A stretch of DNA of 64,000 nucleotides from Novosphingobium resinovorum. GTDB taxonomy: Bacteria; Pseudomonadota; Alphaproteobacteria; Sphingomonadales; Sphingomonadaceae. The stretch is taken from assembly GCF_001742225.1 (NCBI RefSeq), contig NZ_CP017077.1, forward strand, positions 248,001 to 312,000. Direction: 5' to 3'. The position numbers and the translations under genes were made by a program. Of the stretch, positions 52,922-61,998 are shown in pieces (position 1 is the stretch's first letter; the number at the start of each line of letters is the position of its first letter). Under the pieces are notes generated by a model. That model saw nothing but the letters and a program-made list of their open reading frames with translations. It was not told the origin of the DNA and searched no databases.

Positions 52922-54520
52922 CTATTTCGTTTTCTTGAGTTCGCGCAGCGCGCGGTTGGCGGCGATGCGCCCGGCGATGCCCGATACGCCGCCGCCCGGA
53001 TGCGCCCCCGCGCCGCCGATCAGGAAGCCGGGGAAGGGTGGCTTCGGTCCGCCGAAGCCGGTGGCAGGGCGATGCACGCCCGATCGCAAGGCGCCGAAGT
53101 CGATGTGGGTGACGCAGCCGTTGGTGACGTTCAGCCGCTTCTCGCGCTCGCGCGCGGTTTCGACGAAGCGGCCGACCTCGGTGTCGAGGCCTTCGTAGAA
53201 CTCGCCCAGGTGCGCCTTGATCGAGGCCATGGTGCTGTCCTTGAGCGCGGGCGACCAGCCCTCGCGCGCGTCGACCGCGACGCCGGGCAGGTAGACGTAA
53301 GCGAGCGAGCCGCCGGGCGGGGCCTGCGTCGGGTCGGAGTTGGACAGCGGGCTCAGCGACATCGCGTGGCGCTGCGGAATGTCGCCGCGCCGCGCGGTGG
53401 CGAAGGATTCGCGCACTTCCTCGGGCGTGCCGATGAGGCCGACCGCCTTGTTGAGATCGGCGCCGTCGTGGCGCAAGTCCTGGTGGCGCTTGAGCGTCAG
53501 CGGGCCCGACATCGCGATGTTGGCGAGGAACGGGGCCGAGTTGGAGCGGTTGGCCGGGGCGTGTTCGATGCGCTGCACCAGTTCGCGCGGGACGCCGCCG
53601 GGCGTCGTCAGGCGCATCGCGGTGCGCGGATCGCAGGTGGCGATCACCATCTTCGCGCGGATTACCCGGCCGTCGGCCAGCCGCACGCCGCGCGCCGCGC
53701 CGCCGTCGACGATGATTTCGGCGACCGGCGCGTTCAGCTCGATGCGCGCGCCCGACGCCTTGATGCTGCGCGCGAGCGCGTTCGAGAACGACTGCAGACT
53801 GCCGATCGGCTTGCCGGTGCCGTATTTGTGAGTCACCGCGAAGATCATGTAGGCGGCGGCGTTGCCGTCGTCGTCCACCGGCCCCGCGCCGGCGGCGATG
53901 CCTAACAGCAGCGCTATCGTGGCGGGATGCTCGAAGCGTTCGCAGGCGATCTGGTCCGCCGTCGCCTTGGACATGGCGACCAGTTCGTCCTTCAGGCGCA
54001 CGTTGCGCACCGCGGCGCCGATCATCTTCGACGCGTTGCGCAAGTCCGGCCGGCCGGGTTCGGACATCATCATCGGAAAGCCGATGTCCATCATCACGTT
54101 CAGCGTCTTCATGAACGCGAGGTAGGCCTTGCCGTCGTTGCGGTTGATCCGCGCGATGTCGTCGGCGGTGCGCTCGTAGTCGTAGAACAGCGCGATCGAA
54201 CTGCCGTCGGGATGGAGGTAGGCGTAGGTCGGATCGGGATCGACTGTGCGCAGGCCGTACTTAGCCAGCTCGAAGTCCTCGATGATCCCGGACTTGCGCG
54301 CGAACAGCAGTTCCACCGCGCACGGTGTGACGAGGTGCTCGGGCGCTTCGGGGATCATGTACCCCGAACTGGTCATGCCGCCCACTTTGTCGAGCCGCTC
54401 GACGACCACGACCTTCTTGCCCTCGCGCGCGAGATAACCGGCGGCGGCCATGCCGTTATGGCCGGCGCCGATGACGACTACGTCCACCGCCTCGCCGATG
54501 ACGCTTGCTTGCGCGGCCAT
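52922..54520 (-). CDS. Phytoene-desaturase-like FAD oxidoreductase
   Basis: A 532-residue flavoprotein of the CrtI/NAD(P)-binding Rossmann-like group. The N-terminal dinucleotide motif is VVVIGAGHNGMAAAGYLARE, followed by VVVVERLDKVGGMTSSGYM. A central substrate region and a C-terminal FAD closure GFLIGGAGAHPGGGVSGIAG complete the fold. Relatives desaturate, isomerise or oxidise hydrophobic molecules; there is no carotenoid gene nearby, so carotenoid work is unlikely here. It lies between an SDR and the APH-fold gene with gaps of 1 and 11 bases, in a four-gene operon. Confidence 0.85.
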   Translation of the reverse strand: MAAQASVIGEAVDVVVIGAGHNGMAAAGYLAREGKKVVVVERLDKVGGMTSSGYMIPEAPEHLVTPCAVELLFARKSGIIEDFELAKYGLRTVDPDPTYAYLHPDGSSIALFYDYERTADDIARINRNDGKAYLAFMKTLNVMMDIGFPMMMSEPGRPDLRNASKMIGAAVRNVRLKDELVAMSKATADQIACERFEHPATIALLLGIAAGAGPVDDDGNAAAYMIFAVTHKYGTGKPIGSLQSFSNALARSIKASGARIELNAPVAEIIVDGGAARGVRLADGRVIRAKMVIATCDPRTAMRLTTPGGVPRELVQRIEHAPANRSNSAPFLANIAMSGPLTLKRHQDLRHDGADLNKAVGLIGTPEEVRESFATARRGDIPQRHAMSLSPLSNSDPTQAPPGGSLAYVYLPGVAVDAREGWSPALKDSTMASIKAHLGEFYEGLDTEVGRFVETAREREKRLNVTNGCVTHIDFGALRSGVHRPATGFGGPKPPFPGFLIGGAGAHPGGGVSGIAGRIAANRALRELKKTK

Positions 54521-54521
54521 T

Positions 54522-55358
54522 TCAGGCGTCCGCGGCAGCGGTGTAGGCCTTGCCCCACTCGGCCAGGGCGATCAGGCGGGCCTTGCGGTCGGCCTCGATC
54601 TGCGGGATCTTTGCCTCGTCCGGGCCATCGGGCACCAGCACCAGCGGCTCTTTGCCCAAGCTGGCGAGCGCCAGCGCGCAGACGTCGGCCGGATCGTAGG
54701 CGATCGAATAATCCATGCCCAGCCCCTCGGTGGCGCGGCGCAGCGTGGGCGTGTCCATGATCGGCGCGGCGATTCCGACGATGTCGACGTTGCGGCCCTC
54801 AAGCTCGGCCCATAGCGACTCGACGAAGTTCAGCTCGAACGCCTTGGTCGCCGAATACATCACCAGCCACGGCTGCCCGCCCAGCCCCGCGCCCGAGGAC
54901 ATGACGATGATCCCGCCCTTGCCGCGCGCCAGGAAGCGGTTGCCGAAGCCGTGTGTGGCTTCGAGCACGTTGGCGGCGTTCATCCTCAGCAGCCGCAGCG
55001 AACGGTCGACCGGCTCGCCGAAGAAGCTGTTGCCGGCGCCGTCCGCGCCCGCGTTCGAAATGTAGAGGCCGATGTCGAGGTCGGCCGTCGCCTCGACCAG
55101 CCGTGCGCCCGCGCCGGGTTCGGTGAGGTCGGCGGTCAGGCTGCGGAAGGCGATGCCGTAGCGGTCTTCGAGGCTTTGCCCCAGCGCATCGAGCGCGGCG
55201 GCGCGCCGCGACACCAGCACGAGATTGATGCCCATCGCCGCAAGCTGCTCGGCATAGCAAGCGCCGGTTCCCTCGGACGCACCGGCGATGATGGCCCAGG
55301 GGCCATAGCGTTCGACGAAGGCGGCTTTGTCCAGTTTTGGCACGTCGATCTTGCGCAT
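54522..55358 (-). CDS. SDR family oxidoreductase
   Basis: A 278-residue SDR starting MRKIDVPKLDKAAFVERYGP. The cofactor motif is AGASEGTGACYAEQLAA, a G-x3-G-x-G form with Ser-Glu-Gly-Thr. SNAGADG stands for NNAG, then MSSGAGLGGQPWLVMYSATK with catalytic Ser, Tyr168 and Lys172. SRRAAAL after beta2 suggests NADP(H). It is the first gene of the minus-strand operon that ends with the epoxide hydrolase and faces the divergent GntR gene. It is more distant from the other SDRs in the window. Confidence 0.9.
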   Translation of the reverse strand: MRKIDVPKLDKAAFVERYGPWAIIAGASEGTGACYAEQLAAMGINLVLVSRRAAALDALGQSLEDRYGIAFRSLTADLTEPGAGARLVEATADLDIGLYISNAGADGAGNSFFGEPVDRSLRLLRMNAANVLEATHGFGNRFLARGKGGIIVMSSGAGLGGQPWLVMYSATKAFELNFVESLWAELEGRNVDIVGIAAPIMDTPTLRRATEGLGMDYSIAYDPADVCALALASLGKEPLVLVPDGPDEAKIPQIEADRKARLIALAEWGKAYTAAADA

Positions 55359-55446
55359 CGGCTTCTTCCTCTCGCTCGCGGTGGCTCGGCCGTGACCGGC
55401 GACCGCTGTTCGCGAGGGAGACTAGAAGACGGCGCGCCAAGTCCCG

Positions 55447-55494
55447 CCTATCTAGGGGAAGGAGGTCTGAAATGCCCGGCGGATCCTATCTCCC
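55447..55494. promoter_or_regulatory. CCTATCT repeats in the SDR/GntR divergent promoter
   Basis: CCTATCTAGG (55447-55456) and CCTATCTCCC (55485-55494) are direct repeats 38 bases apart, within the 177-base divergent gap. The same CCTATCT core is doubled before the Rieske gene at 49321. The copies are not palindromic, so a tandem-site regulator or an activator is possible. Confidence 0.4.
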
Positions 55495-55523
55495 GGTAGG
55501 CCCCGCACCGGCGCGAGAATCGC

Positions 55524-55535
55524 ATTCTATAGAAT
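55524..55535. promoter_or_regulatory. Perfect palindrome abutting the GntR start codon
   Basis: ATTCTATAGAAT (55524-55535) is a perfect 12-base palindrome that ends one base before the ATG at 55536. No clear Shine-Dalgarno lies before it. It could be an autoregulatory operator, or the TATAGAAT could serve as a -10 box for a leaderless transcript from a more distal start. Confidence 0.45.
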
Positions 55536-56231
55536 ATGGAACGCGCAAAAGCCCTCACCGCCGATCCCATCGCGCTGCAGGGCGCGTCCGTCACGCTGCG
55601 GCAGGCGGTGATCCATAGGCTGCGCGACCGGATCGTCGATGGCACCCTGGCGCCCGGCCTGCTGCTGCGCGAAAACGACCTGGCGCAGCGCATGGGCGTA
55701 AGCGCCACGCCCGTCCGCGAAGCGCTGGGCACGCTGGCGTCCGAAGGCCTCGTCGAAATCGAGGCGCACCGGCTCAAGCGCGTGACCCCGATCGACCGGA
55801 CCGCGACGTGCGACCTGATGCGGGTGCAGGCGGAGTTGTGGCGGCTGGGATACCGCTGGGGCATGCCCAACCTTGGCGCGGCGCAAGTCGCCCTCCTCGA
55901 CCAAGCGGTCGCCCGCTACCGCGCCGCGCTAGATAGCGGCGAATACATGGCCGCGATCCGGGCGGGGCTCGATTTTCACACCGTGTTCATCATGGCTTCG
56001 CAGAACCGCGAACTGTTGCGTTCCACGCTCGACCGGCGCGGCTTGATCGCCCGCTACATCTTCCTGCACGGCATTCAGACGCTCACCTCGGTCGGCCTTT
56101 CCCAGCACGTAAGCATCCTGAGCGCCTTCCGGTCGGGCGACCACACGGCGGTTCTGGCCTGCCTTGACCGGATGGCCGCGCGCCTCGTGGCGCTGTGCGA
56201 CGACGTCGGCGACACCTTTTCCCACCAGTAA
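55536..56231 (+). CDS. GntR-family transcriptional regulator (FadR/FCD type)
   Basis: A 231-residue regulator. The wHTH at residues 20-85 reads LRQAVIHRLRDRIVDGTLAP, then LAQRMGVSATPVREALGTLA and VEIEAHRLKRVTPID. The FCD effector domain follows, with LDFHTVFIMASQNREL as the conserved helix that carries metal/ligand residues. It is divergent from the SDR-to-epoxide-hydrolase operon and precedes the acyl-CoA dehydrogenase by 8 bases, so it likely controls both. The ligand would be an acid or CoA-like intermediate, which I infer from the family. Confidence 0.9.
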   Translation: MERAKALTADPIALQGASVTLRQAVIHRLRDRIVDGTLAPGLLLRENDLAQRMGVSATPVREALGTLASEGLVEIEAHRLKRVTPIDRTATCDLMRVQAELWRLGYRWGMPNLGAAQVALLDQAVARYRAALDSGEYMAAIRAGLDFHTVFIMASQNRELLRSTLDRRGLIARYIFLHGIQTLTSVGLSQHVSILSAFRSGDHTAVLACLDRMAARLVALCDDVGDTFSHQ

Positions 56232-56239
56232 GGACGACC

Positions 56240-57403
56240 ATGGATTTCGAACTCCCCGAGGAATATCGCGCGTTCCGCGACACCGTCCGCCGCTGGGTCG
56301 ACAAGGAAGTGCCCAAGGCCTGGGCGCGAGAACTCGAACGCGACGAGCACGCCTATCCCTTCGCCTTGTGGGACAAGTTCACCGAGGCCGGCTTCCACGG
56401 CGTCGGCATCGCGGAGGAGTTCGACGGGCAGGGCGGCGACGTCGTCATGCAGATGCTGCTGGCACGCGAGCTTGCACGGTCGCTGGGAGGGCTCGCGTGG
56501 ATCTGGGGCATCACCAGCTTTGCCGGCTCCAAGTCCATCGGGCTTTACGGGTCGCCCGAACAGAAGGCGAAGTACCTGCCGCTGATCGCCACCGGGCAAC
56601 TCAAGGCGGCGATCGCCTTCACCGAACCGGGCGGCGGCACCGACCTGCTGGGCGCGATGGCGACCACGGCGGAAACGGTCGACGGCGGCTGGAAGCTGAA
56701 CGGCGAGAAGATCTGGTCGTCGTCCGCGCACGTCGCCGATTACCTGCTCGTCATCGCGCGGAGCGACAGGAATGCCGAGAAGAAGCATCTGGGCCTGACG
56801 CTGTTCTGGGTGCCGACGAAGACCGCTGGCGTGACGATCACCCCGCTCGCCAAGCTCGGCATGCGCTCGATGGGCAGCTGTTCGGTCCATTTTGAGGATG
56901 CGTTCGTGGCCGACGAACAGGTCCTGGGAGAGCCGGATAAGGCCTGGTACATGCTGCTACCCACGCTTAACAACGAGCGCGTCATGGTCGGCGCGTTCTG
57001 CTTGGGCGTGATCGATGGGGTGCTGGAAGACGCGCTCGACTACGCGAAGCAGCGCAAGGCGTTCGGCGGCATCATCGGCCGTTTCCAGGCGTTGCAGCAC
57101 TACATCGCCGACATCGCCACGATGCAGAAGACCACCGAACTGATGCTGCACTACTGCGCGCACAAGCAGGCGCGCGGAGAGAACGTGGGCGTCGAGGCCA
57201 ACATGCTGAAGCTGATGGCGTCCGAGAACGCCAATGCCGCGGCGGACCTGGGCATCCAGATCCTGGGCGGCATGGGCTATTCGGCGGAAACCGACATGCA
57301 GCGCTACTGGCGCGACAGCCGGCTGTGGCGGATCGGGCCGATCACCAACGAGATGGTGCGCAATGGGATCGCCGAAAGCCTCGGCCTGCCCCGCTCCTTT
57401 TAA
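56240..57403 (+). CDS. Acyl-CoA dehydrogenase
   Basis: A 387-residue ACAD. ELPEEYRAFRDTVRRWVDKE is the N-terminal helix, AIAFTEPGGGTDLLGAMATT the first FAD signature, and WSSSAHVADYLLVIA follows. The C-terminal DLGIQILGGMGYSAETDMQR and YWRDSRLWRIGPITNEMVRN complete the fold. The GP-x-TNEM region has no obvious Glu at the usual base position next to it, so the catalytic base should be assigned by alignment. It introduces an alpha,beta double bond in an acyl-CoA. ATG 56240 is preferred over the longer frame start. It follows GntR and precedes the P450. Confidence 0.9.
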   Translation: MDFELPEEYRAFRDTVRRWVDKEVPKAWARELERDEHAYPFALWDKFTEAGFHGVGIAEEFDGQGGDVVMQMLLARELARSLGGLAWIWGITSFAGSKSIGLYGSPEQKAKYLPLIATGQLKAAIAFTEPGGGTDLLGAMATTAETVDGGWKLNGEKIWSSSAHVADYLLVIARSDRNAEKKHLGLTLFWVPTKTAGVTITPLAKLGMRSMGSCSVHFEDAFVADEQVLGEPDKAWYMLLPTLNNERVMVGAFCLGVIDGVLEDALDYAKQRKAFGGIIGRFQALQHYIADIATMQKTTELMLHYCAHKQARGENVGVEANMLKLMASENANAAADLGIQILGGMGYSAETDMQRYWRDSRLWRIGPITNEMVRNGIAESLGLPRSF

Positions 57404-57431
57404 GCGACCGCCAAGCAGGAGGATACGAGAG

Positions 57432-58649
57432 ATGATGTTCGCGCAGCAGCCCATTCCGGGCCACGTGCCGGCCGAACTGGTCGCGCCTGACTTTCCGTTC
57501 ATTTTCGGGCTGACGACCGAGCAGGACCCCTTCGACGACCTGGCGATGCACGTCCACGAGGGCCCGGACATCGTCTATGCGCCGCACGCTTATCCGGGCG
57601 GTACGGCGGCATGGGTGCCGCGCCGGATGGCGCACTTGCGCGCCATCTACCTCGATACCGAGCATTTCTCGTCGACCGATTTCTCGCCGTTTTCCAAGCT
57701 GATCGGCGGCGAATGGATCAGCTCTCCGGCGGAACTCGATCCGCCTCGGCATGGCCCTTTTCGCCAGATGGTCAATCCCGCCTTCACCCCGCGGGCGATG
57801 GCGGCGCTGGAGACGCGGATCCGCCAGTACGCGGTGGAATACATCGACGCTTTTGCCGCGCGCGGCGAATGCGAATTCATGGGCGAATTCGCATTCGAGT
57901 TCCCGATCAAGGTCTTCATGGACCTGATGGGCCTGCCGCATGACCGCGTGGGCGAGTTCATGGAGTGGGAGATGAACCTGCTCCACAACCACGATCTGGC
58001 GAAGATCGCCGAGGCGACGCGCAACGTCATCGACTACCTGAGCGCCGAGATCGAACACCGCCGCGCCAATCCACGCGACGATCTCATCACGTACGGCGTC
58101 CAGGGCCAGATAGTGGGGCGTAGCTTGACTCAGGACGAGTTGCTGGGCTTCATGTTCAACCTGTTCATCGGCGGCCTCGATACCGTGTCCACCAACATGG
58201 GCCTGCATTTCCGGCACCTGGGGCGCAATATGGAGGACCAGGCGCTCCTGCGCGCCAACCCTTCGGACATTCCCCATGCCATCGACGAATTGATGCGGGC
58301 CTATGGCGCGGTGACGACGTTCCGCTCCTGCCGGAAGGAGACCGAGCTGGCCGGCGTGCGTTTCATGCCTGGCGACAAGGTGGCGATGTCGACCACGCTG
58401 GCGGGGCGTGATCCGGCGGAGTTCGACGATCCGACCGCCGTGCGCCTCGATCGCAAACCGCGCCACGTGGGCTTCGGCTTCGGCATTCACACTTGCGTCG
58501 GCATGCACCTCGCCCGCCGCGAACTGCGGATCGCGATGGAGGAGTTCCTCGCCCGCATTCCCGAGTTCCGCATCGCGCCGGGGCACCAGGTCCGTTGCCA
58601 CCTGGGCATGATCCAGCCAGTCGCACTGCCGCTGGTGTGGGATACTTAA
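57432..58649 (+). CDS. Cytochrome P450
   Basis: A 405-residue soluble P450. Visible are the I-helix [20 protein letters not shown] (here LDTVS stands for the usual AG-x-DT), the ExxR pair in [18 protein letters not shown], and the heme loop [20 protein letters not shown] with Cys355 as the iron ligand. Sequence style is near CYP101/CYP108-like terpene hydroxylases (GGLDTV and GxHTC). AGGAGG at 57417-57422 supports ATG 57432. It needs a ferredoxin and reductase, and a reductase is at 61995-63167. Its last bases overlap the convergent nitroreductase by 4. Confidence 0.95.
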   Translation: MMFAQQPIPGHVPAELVAPDFPFIFGLTTEQDPFDDLAMHVHEGPDIVYAPHAYPGGTAAWVPRRMAHLRAIYLDTEHFSSTDFSPFSKLIGGEWISSPAELDPPRHGPFRQMVNPAFTPRAMAALETRIRQYAVEYIDAFAARGECEFMGEFAFEFPIKVFMDLMGLPHDRVGEFMEWEMNLLHNHDLAKIAEATRNVIDYLSAEIEHRRANPRDDLITYGVQGQIVGRSLTQDELLGFMFNLFIGGLDTVSTNMGLHFRHLGRNMEDQALLRANPSDIPHAIDELMRAYGAVTTFRSCRKETELAGVRFMPGDKVAMSTTLAGRDPAEFDDPTAVRLDRKPRHVGFGFGIHTCVGMHLARRELRIAMEEFLARIPEFRIAPGHQVRCHLGMIQPVALPLVWDT

Positions 58650-59260
58650 AGGTCGAGGCAGGCTTCTTCGAAATCGAGGCGGGGATTGCGCGGGAACAGG
58701 CCCTGCGCGTCCCCGTAGCCGATGTTGCACAGGAAGTTGCTGCGCCAGCGCCCGTCGGGGAAGAACTCGGCGTCGAGCCCCGCCTTGTCGAACCCGGACA
58801 TCGGGCCGCAGTCCAGGCCCAGCAGCCTGGCCGCGATCATCAGGTACGCGCCCTGCAGCGTCGAGGAACGGGCGACCGTCTCCTCGATCAGTGCCGGTTT
58901 GCCTTCGAACGCGGCGCGCATGTCGCGCGCGGGGAACAGCTTGGGGAACAGTTCGTGGAACCGGGTGTCGCCAGCGATGATGACGGTGCAGGGCGCCGTG
59001 GCCACCTTGTCGACGTTGCCGGGATTGACGTGCGGCAGCAGCCGCTGCTTCGCGGCGGCGGAGCGCACGAACACGAAGCGGCCCGGATTGCCGTTTGCCG
59101 CCGTCGGCCCCCACCGCGCCAGATCGTACAGCGCCCGCACGGTGCGATCGTCGACGCGGCGGTCGGTCCAGGCGTTGTGGCTGCGTGCCTGCAGGAACAG
59201 GCGGTCCATCGTGGCGGCATCGAGCGGGGCGGCGTCGAGCGGGTCGGCGGTCACGGTCAT
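58646..59260 (-). CDS. RutE-like nitroreductase family protein
   Basis: A 204-residue FMN-dependent nitroreductase of the RutE/HadB group: [39 protein letters not shown] with the PT-x-x-N FMN motif, [20 protein letters not shown] and [20 protein letters not shown], which matches 'malonic semialdehyde reductase' annotations. There are no other rut genes, so pyrimidine breakdown is not the role here. Reduction of an enone or quinone-like intermediate is a reasonable guess. Its stop shares TTAA with the P450 stop on the other strand. Confidence 0.85.
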   Translation of the reverse strand: MTVTADPLDAAPLDAATMDRLFLQARSHNAWTDRRVDDRTVRALYDLARWGPTAANGNPGRFVFVRSAAAKQRLLPHVNPGNVDKVATAPCTVIIAGDTRFHELFPKLFPARDMRAAFEGKPALIEETVARSSTLQGAYLMIAARLLGLDCGPMSGFDKAGLDAEFFPDGRWRSNFLCNIGYGDAQGLFPRNPRLDFEEACLDL

Positions 59261-59326
59261 GGCGGTTCACCTTTGCCGCAGGATGGCGCGCCGCCCACCG
59301 GCAAGGCGGGCGGCGCGTAGAGGCGA

Positions 59327-60553
59327 TCAGTACGATCCGGGCGGCGAGATCGGGTCGGCCCCGGCCTTGTTGCGGCCGTAGATCTCGTAGCCGATGGTCG
59401 GGATGTTCTGGATGTGCCGCGTCGCCATCGACACGTCGCGCCAATAGCGGTTGATCGGCTTGTCAGTGGCGAAGCCGGACGAGCCCGCCTGGAACATCAG
59501 CGATTCGCTGGCGCCGTGGACCAGTTCGATGATCTGCGCGGTCGCCGCGCGGTGGCGGGCCTTTTCGGGCAGCGTGTACTCTTCGCCGAGGCCCACGCGG
59601 TCGAGCTTGGCGGTCACGTCGAACAGGATCAGCCGCGCGGTGTCGATCATCGCTGCGGCTTCGCCGAGGTCGCGCATGTAGGCGCCCGAATTGGTGCGCG
59701 GGGTGATGAAGGTCGTCAGCACCGGTTTGCCGGGCGATTCGGCGGTGACGATCTCGAGCATCGCCTCGACCGCGCCGATCAACTGGGCGACGCCGGTGAC
59801 GCGCACCACGGGGACGGCAGGGAGCAGGTCCGAGGGCGCGCCGAAGTGGCGCTTGGTGCGGTCGATCTGGCCGGCGCGCTCGTCCATCAGCACCATCTGC
59901 GCGTCGGGAATGAAGACGTCCTTGGCGATCGCGGTGTCCGAGCCGGTGCCCTGCATGCCGCTGACGAACCAGGTGTCCTCGATCGTCATCGCGTCCATCG
60001 GCAGGTAGCACATGCTGATGCCGGGCACGACCGGACCGTCATAGCCTTCCAGCACCACGCCCTGCTGCGCCCACTTCGACTGGCGCGAGCCGGACATGTA
60101 GGGCCAGCGGCCGTTGATGATCCAGCCGCCGTCGACCTTGCGGGCCTTGCCGGGCGGGTTGTACGCGCCGCAGACCGGCTGCGGGCCTTCGCCGAAGATC
60201 GCATCCTGCACGCCATCGGGCGCGAGGCTGGTGATCCAGCTCGTGCCGTTGACGATCTGCATCACCCAGCTCACCGCCGGATCGCCCTTGGCGATCTCGA
60301 TCTGGACGCGGCAGAAGTCGGTGGGCGACAGGCCGAAACCGCCGACCCGCTTGGGCAGCAGCAGCCGCAGGAAGCCTTCGTCGGTCAGCATCTGGTGCAC
60401 CGCCGGGGTCGGGCTGCGGCGCTTTTCGCCCGCCGGGGCCTCGCCCTGCAGGAAGCTGCGCAGGCTGCGGGCCTTTTCGACGAACGCGTCGGCCGTGGCC
60501 TTGTCGGCGAAGTCGCCGTCTACCCCGACCTCGATTTCAGCCATAGTCGCCAT
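59327..60553 (-). CDS. HsaA/HpaH-type flavin-dependent monooxygenase (ACAD fold)
   Basis: A 408-residue protein with the acyl-CoA-dehydrogenase fold but of the group-D monooxygenase branch: LLLPKRVGGFGLSPTDFCRV, DPAVSWVMQIVNGTSWITSL, GAYNPPGKARKVDGGWIING, RWPYMSGSRQSKWAQQGVVL and a C-terminal SSGFATDKPINRYWRDVSMA. These enzymes hydroxylate phenols or steroid rings with reduced flavin from a partner reductase, as HsaA does with HsaB. No small flavin reductase gene is visible nearby. It lies 4 bases after the TetR gene. A desaturase role is possible if the branch call is wrong. Confidence 0.8.
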   Translation of the reverse strand: MATMAEIEVGVDGDFADKATADAFVEKARSLRSFLQGEAPAGEKRRSPTPAVHQMLTDEGFLRLLLPKRVGGFGLSPTDFCRVQIEIAKGDPAVSWVMQIVNGTSWITSLAPDGVQDAIFGEGPQPVCGAYNPPGKARKVDGGWIINGRWPYMSGSRQSKWAQQGVVLEGYDGPVVPGISMCYLPMDAMTIEDTWFVSGMQGTGSDTAIAKDVFIPDAQMVLMDERAGQIDRTKRHFGAPSDLLPAVPVVRVTGVAQLIGAVEAMLEIVTAESPGKPVLTTFITPRTNSGAYMRDLGEAAAMIDTARLILFDVTAKLDRVGLGEEYTLPEKARHRAATAQIIELVHGASESLMFQAGSSGFATDKPINRYWRDVSMATRHIQNIPTIGYEIYGRNKAGADPISPPGSY

Positions 60554-60556
60554 CGG

Positions 60557-61189
60557 TCATCCTTTCTCTGATTTTGTCTGATTTCTTGCGATCTTGAGCG
60601 CCCATTCGTACAGTCGGTCGGGAGCGTCGTTCCAGATGTTCAGCCAGTCGTCGGTGGCGGGGATGATGAGCGTGCTCAGTTGCAGGCGCACCATGGTGTC
60701 GCAGAACGTGTCGCGGTCGAGCGGGCAGCCGACGACGGTTTCGAAATGGTCGAGCACGGGATCGAGCGCGCGGCGCACCGCGGCCTTGTGCCGGGCGAAG
60801 TGGGTGCGCAGGAAATTGAGGTGGAAGGCCGGCTCGACCTCGAAGATGCCATCCGGCGAACGCTCGACGGTGAACCGGGCGTAGAAGCGCATGACCGAAC
60901 GGAAGCGCTCGATCGGCTCGGCAATGGACTCGCCCGCTTCGACGATGCCCCGTTCGAAATTGATGCACACGTATTCGCTGACGGCGGCCAGCACCTCGTC
61001 CTTGGAAGCGAAGTAGCGATAGAGCGTACCGCGCGAAACGCCGCTGCTTTCGCTGATGTCGCTCATCGAGAGCCGGCGCGCGCCCATGCTGCCGATCGCC
61101 CGCAGCGTCCCGTCGAGAATCTTGAGGACGCTGCCGGTCTGGTCGGTCTCGACCAGATTGCTCCAGTTCGGAGGTGGCATCAGTTTCAT
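60557..61189 (-). CDS. TetR-family transcriptional regulator
   Basis: A 210-residue regulator starting MKLMPPPNWSNLVETDQTGS. The HTH is in ISESSGVSRGTLYRYFASKD (about residues 45-64). The ligand domain has SEYVCINFERGIVEAGESIA and a long helical C-terminus. Its start overlaps the stop of the upstream SDR (ATGA) and its stop is 3 bases before the flavin monooxygenase, so it is embedded in the oxygenase operon. Such internal regulators often repress their own operon and sense a substrate or CoA ester. Confidence 0.9.
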   Translation of the reverse strand: MKLMPPPNWSNLVETDQTGSVLKILDGTLRAIGSMGARRLSMSDISESSGVSRGTLYRYFASKDEVLAAVSEYVCINFERGIVEAGESIAEPIERFRSVMRFYARFTVERSPDGIFEVEPAFHLNFLRTHFARHKAAVRRALDPVLDHFETVVGCPLDRDTFCDTMVRLQLSTLIIPATDDWLNIWNDAPDRLYEWALKIARNQTKSEKG

Positions 61190-61998
61190 GTTTGCGCTTC
61201 CATCTCGGCGAGATTGTGGGGAACGCTCACATAGCCCGGTAGATGCTGGCCGCCATCCACATTGATAAGCTCGCCATTGACGAAGCGGGACATTTCCGAG
61301 GCTAGGAACAGCACGACCGGGCCGATGTCCTTTTCCGGGTCGCCCGCGCGTTTCAGGGGATTGCTGGCGGTCGCCATGTCGAGGAAGCCGGGAACGGTGT
61401 CGACCAATTCGGCGAAGACCTGGCCCATGCCGGTTGGCGCGATCGCGTTGGTGCGAATGTTGAAACGCCCCCATTCGACCGCCGCGCTGCGGGTGAGACC
61501 CAGGATCGCGCCCTTGTTCATGTTGTAGTCGGCGTGGAGCCACGCGCCGGTCTGCGCGTCGATCGAATAGAAGTTCACCACCGAGCCGCCGCCGCGCGCC
61601 TTCATGTGCGGGAAGGCCGCGCGCATCGCCCACCAGGTGCCCCAGGTGCCGATCTCCAGCGTGCGCTGGAGCATTTCGTCGGTCTTCTGTTCGAGCAGGA
61701 TGTTGTCCGAGAGCAGCGAGGCGTTGTTGACGAGGATGTCGAGACCGCCGAACTCGGCGACGGCGCGTTCGACCATCGCCTCGACGTGGTCCTTCACGCC
61801 CATGTCCGCGGATAGGCCCGCCGCGCGCACGCCGAACTCTTCGGTGAGTTGCGCCGCGACCGCTTCTGCGGCGGCCCCGTCGCGGCCGGTGACGAGCACG
61901 TGCGCCCCGTCGCGGGCGAGGCAGCGCGAGATGCCGTAGCCCAGACCCTTGGCGCCGCCGGTGACGATCGCAACTTTGCCTTTTACCAAACCCGTCAT
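61186..61998 (-). CDS. SDR family oxidoreductase
   Basis: A 270-residue SDR: TGGAKGLG at about residues 14-21, NNASL, FYSIDAQTGAWLHADYNMNK with catalytic Ser, Tyr158 and Lys162, and SRFVNGELINVDGGQHLP at the C-terminus. TGRDG after beta2 suggests NADP(H) is possible. It lies between the ferredoxin reductase, whose stop it overlaps by 4 bases, and the TetR gene. In dioxygenase operons an SDR here often dehydrogenates the cis-diol product, a likely role with the alpha/beta Rieske enzyme upstream. Confidence 0.9.
   Translation of the reverse strand: MTGLVKGKVAIVTGGAKGLGYGISRCLARDGAHVLVTGRDGAAAEAVAAQLTEEFGVRAAGLSADMGVKDHVEAMVERAVAEFGGLDILVNNASLLSDNILLEQKTDEMLQRTLEIGTWGTWWAMRAAFPHMKARGGGSVVNFYSIDAQTGAWLHADYNMNKGAILGLTRSAAVEWGRFNIRTNAIAPTGMGQVFAELVDTVPGFLDMATASNPLKRAGDPEKDIGPVVLFLASEMSRFVNGELINVDGGQHLPGYVSVPHNLAEMEAQT

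Noticed and set aside
57342..59444. 700-residue minus-strand frame across the P450 and nitroreductase
   Set aside because: Composition is Arg/Pro-rich with no motif, and it opposes two well-supported genes.
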